17,836 bases of DNA from Acidobacteriota bacterium (GTDB lineage: Bacteria; Acidobacteriota; Terriglobia; UBA7540). This document shows positions 1 through 5,681 of this stretch, piece after piece. A model generated the notes under the pieces. That model worked only from the letters and a program-made list of their open reading frames with translations. It was not told the DNA's origin and made no database searches. The position numbers and the translations under genes are program-made. Positions within the stretch are counted from its first letter, which is position 1; each line of letters begins with the position of its first letter. The DNA lies in NCBI GenBank assembly GCA_021786455.1, contig JAJYNF010000078.1, positions 1 through 17,836 on the forward strand, read 5' to 3'.

Positions 1-394
1 TTCCGATCTTTCCCACGCCTCGTGCTTCCTCCGCGGCGACTTCATGGCTGCGGTGGTACGGCATGATGAGATGAGCGCGATCGCTAATGATTAGCCGCTC
101 TCCCACGTGGACCCCTTTTTCTTCAACCTCCGCAATCTCTTCGAGCAGCGATTCGGGATTGATTACGACGCCGGGACCGATCACCGCTATTTTCTCCGGC
201 CGGAGAATACCCGTGGGAATCAATTGCAGCACGAACCTCTTTCCCCCGGCGCAAACCGTATGTCCGGCGTTCGCCCCGCCTTGGTAGCGGGCGACAATAT
301 CGAAGTGCTCCGCCAGCACGTCCACGATTTTGCCCTTGCCTTCATCACCCCATTGAACGCCGACGACCACGATATTTTCCGATGATTTTTTCAT
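1..394 (-). CDS. purA: Adenylosuccinate synthetase, N-terminal part (runs off left edge)
   Basis: PurA joins IMP and aspartate using GTP to give adenylosuccinate, the first committed step to AMP, in the cytoplasm. About 131 residues are visible, starting MKKSSENIVVVGVQWGDEGK at the ATG complementary to 392-394. The GTP-binding loop QWGDEGKGK lies near residues 13-21, followed by the IMP-binding GGANAGHTV segment and the QLIPTGIL motif; later LIISDRAHLIMPYHR also matches the family. Family members are about 420-440 residues, so roughly 30 percent is present and the remainder lies left of the window. No strong Shine-Dalgarno is seen before the ATG, but the homology begins immediately, which fixes the start. 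It is separated from trxA by 200 bases and probably has its own promoter. The identification is very secure. Confidence 0.97.
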   Translation of the reverse strand, partial: MKKSSENIVVVGVQWGDEGKGKIVDVLAEHFDIVARYQGGANAGHTVCAGGKRFVLQLIPTGILRPEKIAVIGPGVVINPESLLEEIAEVEEKGVHVGERLIISDRAHLIMPYHRSHEVAAEEARGVGKIG

Positions 395-422
395 ATTGAC
401 GACCCACACGCGGCCGCGCTCT

Positions 423-449
423 ATTGTAACCCTTCGACGGGTAGCGCAA
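423..449 (-). promoter_or_regulatory. Possible purA promoter
   Basis: Reading the minus strand, TACAAT (plus 423-428) matches the -10 consensus at five of six bases. TTGCGC (plus 444-449) could be the -35 but the spacer is only 15 bases, shorter than optimal. The predicted start would leave a leader of about 20 bases before the purA ATG. The -10 is good and the -35 is weak. Confidence 0.3.
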
Positions 450-480
450 GGGGTTTCTCATAGATCAGCAGAGTTTCCGG

Positions 481-507
481 AAAAGCCCTTCTCGGGCGCG
501 AGCGCCC
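481..507 (-). terminator. Possible terminator downstream of trxA
   Basis: On the minus strand after trxA, GCCC-GAGAA-GGGC (plus 485-497) is followed by TTTT (plus 481-484). It overlaps a second, stronger hairpin GGGCG-CTCG-CGCCC (plus 494-507), so the two stems are mutually exclusive. The U-tailed stem is only 4 bp, so this is a weak call; the position between trxA and purA is right for ending the glgA-trxA transcript. Confidence 0.3.
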
Positions 508-594
508 TTTCAACCGCCTTCCTCTCGGGGCCGGATAATCTGTCACGTGAATTCTGTTGGTGTGAAGTGGAGGTTCCTGTCGGGCGACTTTCGC

Positions 595-924
595 CTAAAG
601 ATTTTTCTCCAGGAGCCTGGTCAGGACGTCCTTGGACGTCGCGCCAACCAACTGTTCCTGGACCTGCCCGTTCTTGAACAATAACAGCGTGGGAATACTC
701 CGAATGTTATACCGGCTGGCGAGCGATTGATTTTCATCCACGTTGAGTTTTCCGACTTTTGCGCGCCCCGCAAGCGCTTCCGCTGTCGCGTCCACCGCCG
801 GAGACATCATCCGGCACGGAGCGCACCACTCTGCCCAGAAATCCACCAGCACCGGGCGGTCGGATTTCAGAACCTCCTGCTCAAAATTTTGCTCGTTGAA
901 CACAACCGTGTGGTTGCCTGCCAT
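595..924 (-). CDS. trxA: Thioredoxin
   Basis: Small cytoplasmic dithiol reductase of 109 residues, the usual length for bacterial Trx1. The redox motif W-C-A-P-C is at residues 33-37 inside DFWAEWCAPCRMM, and the conserved cis-proline is in the SIPTLLLF segment (Pro78). The start at 924 is preferred over an in-frame start at 948 because AGGGAGG lies about 8 bases upstream of it on the minus strand, and because the alternative adds eight residues, SSGRKQR and a further Met, that are not typical of the family. It follows glgA by 29 bases, and its ribosome binding site lies in that gap, so the two are likely co-transcribed. Nothing in the sequence suggests a secretion signal. Identification is secure; which proteins it reduces cannot be read from here. 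Confidence 0.95.
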   Translation of the reverse strand: MAGNHTVVFNEQNFEQEVLKSDRPVLVDFWAEWCAPCRMMSPAVDATAEALAGRAKVGKLNVDENQSLASRYNIRSIPTLLLFKNGQVQEQLVGATSKDVLTRLLEKNL

Positions 925-953
925 CCTTTGCTTCCTCCCTGAGCTCAATCCTC

Positions 954-2423
954 TTACCCAACTCCCACAGCCGGCCCTTGTACTCCGCTTTTTGCCAATC
1001 GCTCATAGACCGCTGCGTATTCGCGGGCGGACTGCGTCCAGGAGAAATCTTGACTCATGGCGTTCTGCACGATCACGTGCCAGGCTGCCTGTCGGCGGTA
1101 CGTCTCAATCGCTCGTTGGAGCGCCCCAAACAATGCCTCCGCGGAATACTCGGTGAATTTGAATCCTGTCCCCGCCTTGCCATTGAAATCCTTGATGGTA
1201 TCATCCAACCCTCCCGTCGCCCGAACCACCGGCGGGGTGCCATATTTCAGGCTGTAGATTTGGTTCAGGCCGCACGGCTCGTATCTCGAAGGCATCAGAA
1301 ACATGTCCGCGCCCGCTTCGATTTGATGCGCCAAAGCGTTGTCGTAAGCAATTCTGGCAAGAAACTTGCCCGGATAGCGGGCCGCCATCTGCCGAAACAG
1401 GTTTTCGTATTGCGGCTCGCCGGTGCCGAGCGCTACCACGTATAGCTCCTTGGCCATCAACGGCTCAGCAATTTCGGCGATCAGGTCAAAACCTTTCTGC
1501 GCGGCGAAGCGTGAGACGATCCCGATGGCCGGCCGTTCCAGGCGAGGGTTGACCGCCCCCATCTTTTTCAGCAGTTCGGCCTTGCAGGTCTGTTTGCCCC
1601 GTAAATCGTTCGCAGTGTAATTCATGGGAAGAAATTTATCCGTTGCCGGATCCCAATCGTCGTAGTCCACGCCGTTCAGGATGCCTGTCAGGCGGTCCTT
1701 CCGGCTCCTCAGCACACCCTCCAGCCCACAGCCGTATTCGGGGGTTTGGATCTCTTCAGCGTACTTCCGGCTGACGGTGGAGATAAAGTCCGAATAAATA
1801 ATTCCGCCCTTCAATAGGTTTACTTTTCCATAAAACTCGATGCCTTGCATCGTAAACAGGCCTGCCGGAAGCGCCAAATCCTCCAACGCGGAGGGGGGGA
1901 ACAAGCCCTGGTAGCCCAGATTGTGAATGGTGAACATGACGCGGACATTCTTGAAAAACGGATCCTCGCGATAAAGACTCCGCAGATAAATCGGCACCGC
2001 GGCCGCCTGCCAATCGTGACAGTGGATGACGTCAGGGGGAGAAGGGAATCGCTTCAGAAATTCCAACGCGCCCAGGCAGAAAGCGCCAAAACGCCGCGCG
2101 TTGTCCGGATAATCCTGCCCTTGGGCCTGGTAAAGACCGTCGCGGTCAAAATACTCGGGTGAGTTGAACAGATAGGGATGGACTCCGGCAGCTTGGCCGC
2201 CATCCTCGATGGTAGCGAATTTCAGTTCCGGCCGAAAAGGAAGGGTGACGTGAGCCACAGAAGACAACTGCTTCCCAGCCATCGTTGCGCGATAGCGCGG
2301 CAGGAAAACCTCGATGGCGTGACCCTGCGCCGCGAGCGCCTTGGGCAGCGCCCCAACGACATCCGCCAGTCCCCCAGTCTTTGCAAACGGCACCCCTTCC
2401 GACGCTACAAAACATATCTTCAT
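954..2423 (-). CDS. glgA: Glycogen synthase (ADP-glucose type, GT5)
   Basis: Cytoplasmic glucosyltransferase extending alpha-1,4-glucan from ADP-glucose. The 489-residue product has typical family length. The N-terminal K-T-G-G-L motif (residues 15-19, in FAKTGGLADVVGALPKAL) is the ADP-glucose/acceptor-binding signature; HCHDWQAA, FTIHNLGYQG and NGVDYDDWDP follow, and the C-terminal Rossmann half carries SRFAAQKGFDL, MPSRYEPCGLNQ and TGGLDDTI, all diagnostic of GT5. The ATG at 2423 is chosen because MKICFVASEG is the conserved N-terminus; an in-frame TTG at 2450 would be only about 10 bases from the predicted transcription start. It heads a likely glgA-trxA unit and has a good promoter just upstream. 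It lies next to, but is not obviously part of, the amino-sugar locus on the other strand. Confidence 0.96.
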   Translation of the reverse strand: MKICFVASEGVPFAKTGGLADVVGALPKALAAQGHAIEVFLPRYRATMAGKQLSSVAHVTLPFRPELKFATIEDGGQAAGVHPYLFNSPEYFDRDGLYQAQGQDYPDNARRFGAFCLGALEFLKRFPSPPDVIHCHDWQAAAVPIYLRSLYREDPFFKNVRVMFTIHNLGYQGLFPPSALEDLALPAGLFTMQGIEFYGKVNLLKGGIIYSDFISTVSRKYAEEIQTPEYGCGLEGVLRSRKDRLTGILNGVDYDDWDPATDKFLPMNYTANDLRGKQTCKAELLKKMGAVNPRLERPAIGIVSRFAAQKGFDLIAEIAEPLMAKELYVVALGTGEPQYENLFRQMAARYPGKFLARIAYDNALAHQIEAGADMFLMPSRYEPCGLNQIYSLKYGTPPVVRATGGLDDTIKDFNGKAGTGFKFTEYSAEALFGALQRAIETYRRQAAWHVIVQNAMSQDFSWTQSAREYAAVYERLAKSGVQGPAVGVG

Positions 2424-2466
2424 AAGGGTTTGTACGTTCAGTTTAGGCAAGAAACGTCAATCACCT

Positions 2467-2495
2467 AAAATAGAAAACCTAGCGCCTAAAGTCAA
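2467..2495 (-). promoter_or_regulatory. Sigma70-type promoter of glgA
   Basis: On the minus strand TTGACT (plus 2490-2495; five of six consensus bases) is followed after exactly 17 bases by TATTTT (plus 2467-2472; four of six). The predicted transcript begins near 2460 and gives a leader of roughly 35 bases before the glgA ATG at 2423. A perfect 12-base palindrome, CCGACGCGTCGG (2501-2512), lies 5 bases upstream of the -35 and might be a protein-binding site, but nothing else supports that. Confidence 0.6.
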
Positions 2496-2649
2496 GCACT
2501 CCGACGCGTCGGCACGGTTCCGCCGGAAACCGCCAAGCTCTTCCCGCTTTGAATGGGAAAGGCCATTCCTCCGTGTTCCACCACACTGTCCCGGAATTCG
2601 CTATGGCTGGGAGCGCGCCGGTCGGCTGGGGTTATTTGCAGGACCCAAT

Positions 2650-3432
2650 TCACTTCTTGCGGTGGGAGATTATCCTTGCGCTGTAGCGATCCCCTCGGAA
2701 CAACGAATGGGTCCATTCGATGGGTTGATTTCCAGAGCTGTAAACCTTGCGGCGCATGGAGAACAAAGGGGAACCCCGTTTGACTTTGAGTAGGCGAGCT
2801 TCCTCGCTGCCAGCCGCGACCGCCTCGAGAACCTCTTCGGAGTACTCGAGGTTTACGCCATAGGCGGTTTCGAGGACATGGTAAAGGGAATGCCCCAGAT
2901 CTTGCTCGGCCAGCTTAGGGAACAAATAGGCGGGAAGAAATGTCTTTTCGACTCCGACGATTTGGTTATCCGCAAAACGCAACCGGCGGATACGATAGAC
3001 TTGCTCTGCGGTTGGCAACCCCAGGGCGCGCGTCGTTTCGGCATCCGGAAGAATAAGACTCATGCCGAGAAGGCGGGTAGATACGCTGACCCCTCGGCGC
3101 TCCATTTCCTCTGTAAAGCCTCGAAGTTCCTGAAAATTCTTCACGACGTGCCCCAGCCCGGCGCGAGGAACTTTCCCTTTTTCGACCACCAGCAGGCCTT
3201 CAGCTCGAAGCACGTGGAAAGCTTGGCGCACGGTCATTTTACTCACCCCCAGCTGCTTCGCCACATCTCCCTCGGACCAAAGCGATTGCCCTATTGGAAC
3301 CCTGCTCGATTGAATCAACCGGCGGATCTGGTCCACGATCTGACGATAGTAAGGGACAAAGCTGGAGCGGTTGAGCGGCTCAAGAGAAAAGCTGGGGAGC
3401 GGCATATCGTCATTGCTAAGAGGCTGAGTCAT
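2650..3432 (-). CDS. GntR-family transcriptional regulator, HutC subfamily (UTRA domain)
   Basis: DNA-binding repressor/activator of 260 residues. The N-terminal winged helix-turn-helix covers about residues 25-95, with YYRQIVDQIRRLI before it, the recognition region SEGDVAKQLGVSKMTVRQAF (about 53-72) and the wing LLVVEKGK. The C-terminal UTRA domain (about 105-250) contains GFTEEMERRG, VYRIRRLRFADN, SLYHVLE and RRKVYSSGNQPIEW, as in the NagR/YvoA and DasR type regulators that sense GlcNAc-6-phosphate or GlcN-6-phosphate. AGGAG lies 5 bases before the ATG. It is divergent from nanE and the amino-sugar kinase, which fits a regulator of amino-sugar catabolism whose effector would be a hexosamine phosphate; that effector is an inference from family and context. 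CTAG-rich palindromes directly upstream are probable operators for autoregulation and control of nanE. Confidence 0.93.
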   Translation of the reverse strand: MTQPLSNDDMPLPSFSLEPLNRSSFVPYYRQIVDQIRRLIQSSRVPIGQSLWSEGDVAKQLGVSKMTVRQAFHVLRAEGLLVVEKGKVPRAGLGHVVKNFQELRGFTEEMERRGVSVSTRLLGMSLILPDAETTRALGLPTAEQVYRIRRLRFADNQIVGVEKTFLPAYLFPKLAEQDLGHSLYHVLETAYGVNLEYSEEVLEAVAAGSEEARLLKVKRGSPLFSMRRKVYSSGNQPIEWTHSLFRGDRYSARIISHRKK

Positions 3433-3444
3433 CGCGTCTCCTAT

Positions 3445-3472
3445 CTAGCGAGCTAGCTTGATATTCATCTAG
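3445..3472. promoter_or_regulatory. Putative GntR/UTRA operator cluster, regulator-nanE divergent region
   Basis: Three CTAG tetramers occur in 28 bases (3445-3448, 3453-3456, 3469-3472). The first two form the inverted repeat CTAGC-GA-GCTAG; the second is followed by CTTG, giving CTAGCTTG, which recurs in the palindrome over the TonB-receptor promoter at 5473-5486. The cluster lies just upstream of the regulator's ribosome binding site and overlaps the -35 and spacer of the proposed nanE promoter. CTAG-centred palindromes are known for DasR-type members of this family. Confidence 0.5.
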
Positions 3473-3486
3473 AAACATGCTACCAT
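3458..3486 (+). promoter_or_regulatory. Probable promoter of nanE-kinase unit
   Basis: TTGATA (3458-3463; five of six bases of the -35 consensus), a 17-base spacer and TACCAT (3481-3486; four of six of the -10). The -35 overlaps the CTAGCTTG element and the spacer includes another CTAG, so a bound regulator would block polymerase. The leader to the nanE ATG would be about 105 bases. Confidence 0.5.
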
Positions 3487-3544
3487 CACCCGCGTAGTAC
3501 GTCGAATCCCAAAACTCCCGATCGACGGGAAGGGGCGCTGGCGA

Positions 3545-3570
3545 GCCGCCGGGCCCCGGTCGGCGTTTTT
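3545..3570 (+). terminator. Terminator-like hairpin in the nanE leader (candidate attenuator)
   Basis: GCCGCCGG (3545-3552) pairs with CCGG-T-CGGC (3556-3564, one bulged T), with a 3-base loop GCC, followed after one G by TTTTT (3566-3570). It lies between the proposed nanE promoter and the nanE ribosome binding site (3581-3587). No plus-strand gene ends just before it, so it is not an ordinary end-of-gene terminator. Upstream GGGGC (3532-3536) can pair instead with GCCCC (3553-3557), which would break the terminator stem. Confidence 0.5.
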
Positions 3571-3596
3571 GACTTTCGACGGAGGGGTTGAGACCT

Positions 3597-4313
3597 ATGG
3601 GGGCGTCGGATACAATCCGGAAGTTCCATCGGGGTCTCATTGTCTCTTGCCAGGCCCCGGCGGGATCTCCGCTCGACCACCCGCCGTTCATCGCGGCCAT
3701 GGCTCGGGCCGCCGAGCAGGGCGGAGCCGTTGGAGTTCGGATCGCCGGAGCCACAAATATCCGCCGGGTTAAGCGCGTCACTTGCTTGCCGATCATCGGA
3801 ATTGAAAAATTAAGATCGCGAACCTCACCCGTTTACATCACTCCCACGCTGCGCTCCATCCAGCGGATTCACGCGGCGGGCGCGGATATTATCGCGCTCG
3901 ATGGTACGGCTCGCAAGCGCCCCGGTAACTACTCTTTGGAACAGATGATGGAGACGGCCAAGCGCGGGCTACAAGCGCTCGTGATGGCGGACGTCGCGAC
4001 CGTCGAGGAAGGGATTCGCGCCGTGGAGCTTGGCGCGGACCTGGTCAGTACCACGCTCAGCGGCTACACGGAAGAGACGCGCTCCAACTCAGAGGGACCC
4101 GACTTTGATCTGCTGCAAATGCTCGTCAAGCACGTCGAGGTCCCGGTAATTTTGGAAGGAAGGGTGCGAACGCCGGGGGACATTCTGCGCGCGTTCGAAC
4201 TCGGCGCTTACGCCGTTGTGGTTGGCACCGCCATTACGGGAATTGAATCGCTCACTCGAGAATTCGCCAACGTTGCCCAAGTGGCCAGGACCGGGCTTCG
4301 AGTGCGTTCCTGA
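3597..4313 (+). CDS. nanE: N-acetylmannosamine-6-phosphate 2-epimerase
   Basis: Cytoplasmic TIM-barrel enzyme of 238 residues that converts ManNAc-6-phosphate to GlcNAc-6-phosphate. Diagnostic segments are GLIVSCQAPAGSPL near the N-terminus, the LPIIGIEK motif with the likely catalytic Lys71, YITPTLRSI, the ADIIALDGTARKRP substrate loop, and near the C-terminus the VILEGRVRTPGDI segment with the probable catalytic Glu187 and AVVVGTAIT phosphate-binding loop. The ATG at 3597 is chosen because GGAGGGG (3581-3587) sits 9 bases upstream; an in-frame TTG at 3588 would overlap that site. The kinase gene follows after 58 bases, so both are likely one transcript. NanE usually serves sialic acid catabolism, but no NanA lyase or sialidase is seen in this window, so free ManNAc, or ManNAc from another glycan, may be the source. 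Confidence 0.93.
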   Translation: MGASDTIRKFHRGLIVSCQAPAGSPLDHPPFIAAMARAAEQGGAVGVRIAGATNIRRVKRVTCLPIIGIEKLRSRTSPVYITPTLRSIQRIHAAGADIIALDGTARKRPGNYSLEQMMETAKRGLQALVMADVATVEEGIRAVELGADLVSTTLSGYTEETRSNSEGPDFDLLQMLVKHVEVPVILEGRVRTPGDILRAFELGAYAVVVGTAITGIESLTREFANVAQVARTGLRVRS

Positions 4314-4371
4314 CGATTAAACGGACCCGCCGATTTATGATCGAACACATCACTTCGATTTGGGTTTATCC

Positions 4372-5367
4372 ATGAAATTGTTTCTGGGGGTTGACGGAGG
4401 ACAATCCTCCACCCGGATGGTTCTGGGGGACGAGCGCGGTGTCCTCTTGGCCCACGCTAAGGGTGGCCCCAGCAACCATACGGAAGAGCCCGGCGGTCCG
4501 GAGCGACTTCGGGCCGTTCTCCAAGCGATGTTGAAGGAAATTCTCGGCGGTGTGGGTCGTGGAGGGCAGGATCGCCTGAGCTGGGCAGCAGCATGTTTCG
4601 GCATGACAGGCGAACTTGCGATCAAAAGGCAGGTCATCGCTCCGCTAATCCCCGCGGCGGAACTGAACGTGGTTCATGATTCAGTGATCGCGCTCGAAGG
4701 CGCAACGGCGGGATCGGCAGGGATCATTGTGATGGCGGGAACCGGGTCGGTCGCGCGGGGGCGCAACGGAGAAGGCGCAGAGTTTTGCGTGGGAGGCTGG
4801 GGACACGCTTTTGGCGACGAGGGCAGCGCCTATTGGATCGGGCGCGAATCGGTTCGCGCCGTTTTGGCCGAATGGGATCAGATGGGCGAGAGAACGCGCT
4901 TGACTTCCATGCTCCGGGATCGTCTTCGGATCCAATCGCCGCACGAGTTGATTCGGCGATACTATGCCGGGGCGTTTTCTCGAGAGCAGCTCGCCGGGTT
5001 AGCCGTGTGGGCCAATGAGGCGGCGGAGGCTGGCGACAAAGTTGCCCAAAACATCATGAGCCGTGCTGGGCTTGAACTGGGGCGGCTCGCCAATGCGCTG
5101 GCGCCAAGGTTGCTTGGCGAAGCTGCCGACCGCGGCTCCCGGTTGATGGCCGGGCCACAGGTGTACTATTCGGGAGGGGTGTTCAACAGCTCCGCGGTGC
5201 TCACCAGCTTCACCGAGCGCGTGCGGGCCGTGTATCCTGCCTGCCAAGTCAGTCCCCCGCAACTTCCCCCCGTGCTAGGCGCGTTGCTACTTGCTTATCA
5301 GGCAAGCCGCACAGCGGTGGACGACGTTCTGAAAACCTGGCCGATGCAACTTAAGAATCTTTCCTGA
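4372..5367 (+). CDS. BadF/BadG/BcrA/BcrD-type ATPase, probable N-acetylhexosamine kinase
   Basis: Cytoplasmic kinase of 331 residues in the ASKHA fold, NAGK-like. The phosphate-1 loop is LGVDGGQSST (residues 5-14); VVHDSVIAL carries the likely catalytic base Asp103; the phosphate-2 loop is MAGTGSVARG (121-130); and GGWGHAFGDEGSAYWIG (141-157) is the hallmark of this kinase family. The C-terminal PPQLPPVLGALLLAYQ is also typical. ATG 4372 is preferred over an in-frame TTG at 4360 since the homology begins MKLFLGVDGG; no strong ribosome binding site is visible, so translation may be coupled or weak. Because the upstream gene is nanE, the substrate is most likely ManNAc and/or GlcNAc, giving the 6-phosphate. 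Sialic-acid clusters normally use a ROK-family NanK, so this would be a non-homologous replacement. Glucosamine kinase is an alternative within the same family. Confidence 0.85.
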   Translation: MKLFLGVDGGQSSTRMVLGDERGVLLAHAKGGPSNHTEEPGGPERLRAVLQAMLKEILGGVGRGGQDRLSWAAACFGMTGELAIKRQVIAPLIPAAELNVVHDSVIALEGATAGSAGIIVMAGTGSVARGRNGEGAEFCVGGWGHAFGDEGSAYWIGRESVRAVLAEWDQMGERTRLTSMLRDRLRIQSPHELIRRYYAGAFSREQLAGLAVWANEAAEAGDKVAQNIMSRAGLELGRLANALAPRLLGEAADRGSRLMAGPQVYYSGGVFNSSAVLTSFTERVRAVYPACQVSPPQLPPVLGALLLAYQASRTAVDDVLKTWPMQLKNLS

Positions 5368-5447
5368 TTGAAAGCCGGGAACTCGGTTGGCAAATGTCGG
5401 CGACGGGTCGCTGGACAGGAGTGCCGACAATAGGCCGGAGAATGCCC

Positions 5448-5477
5448 TTGACACACCGTAAATAGCTATGTTACAAA
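5448..5477 (+). promoter_or_regulatory. Probable promoter of the TonB-receptor unit
   Basis: A perfect -35, TTGACA (5448-5453), is followed by an 18-base spacer and TACAAA (5472-5477, four of six bases of the -10 consensus). The transcript would begin near 5484 and carry a leader of about 200 bases. The -10 is covered by the CTAG palindrome at 5473-5486, as expected for a repressor site. The 310-base gap between the kinase and receptor genes (5368-5678) holds this promoter, the palindromes and the leader hairpin; no further gene is convincing there. Confidence 0.5.
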
Positions 5478-5486
5478 CTAGCTTGT
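5462..5486. promoter_or_regulatory. Putative GntR/UTRA operator at the TonB-receptor promoter
   Basis: Two adjacent palindromes: ATAGCTAT (5462-5469) and the near-perfect 14-mer ACAAACTAGCTTGT (5473-5486, one mismatched pair). The second shares CTAGCTTG and 10 of 14 positions with 3448-3461 in the regulator-nanE region. Overlap with the -10 would allow repression. The match between the two sites suggests one regulator for both transcripts. Confidence 0.5.
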
Positions 5487-5500
5487 GTCGGAGGATGCTG

Positions 5501-5626
5501 ATGCGAGGAGGGGGAAACAACTCGGCAATCGCTTCCGCGGTGCCAGTCAGCGGCCTTGTTCGGCATGGGGTTCAAGGGGTCGGCGTTTGGCCTTGCGCCT
5601 CGAGGAGGCGTTCCTCGAGGCGGTGA
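5501..5626 (+). other. Possible short leader ORF before the TonB receptor (41 codons)
   Basis: GGAGG (5490-5494) lies 6 bases before ATG 5501, and an open frame runs to TGA at 5624-5626, just past the strong hairpin at 5596-5622. The product would begin MRGGGNNSAIASAVPVSG and end in an Arg/Ser-rich tail (CASRRRSSRR). No homology is recognised. It could be a chance ORF, or a leader peptide whose translation affects the hairpin. Confidence 0.15.
5596..5622 (+). promoter_or_regulatory. Perfect 11-bp hairpin in the TonB-receptor leader
   Basis: CGCCTCGAGGA (5596-5606) and TCCTCGAGGCG (5612-5622) are exact reverse complements with a 5-base loop GGCGT. No T-run follows, so it is not an intrinsic terminator. 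It lies 60 bases before the receptor start, whose AAGGAGG site is at 5671-5677, and may be an mRNA-stabilising element, a regulator site or part of a structured leader. Confidence 0.6.
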
Positions 5627-5681
5627 ATTCATGAGCGTTGGGTGGGTTCGTCCGCCTAGTTTCGGCGTCTAAGGAGGAGTG

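Noticed and set aside
2501..2532. Palindrome CCGACGCGTCGG and the adjacent GGTTCC/GGAAACC stem as a terminator for the GntR gene
   Set aside because: Neither is followed by a T-run in the minus-strand direction, and the stems are short; kept only as a note beside the glgA promoter.
5487..5600. Possible cobalamin-type riboswitch in the receptor leader (GGGGGAAAC, GCCAGTCAGCGG)
   Set aside because: The B12-box and the other conserved segments are missing or out of order, and the gene context is glycan use; only a generic structured leader is supported.
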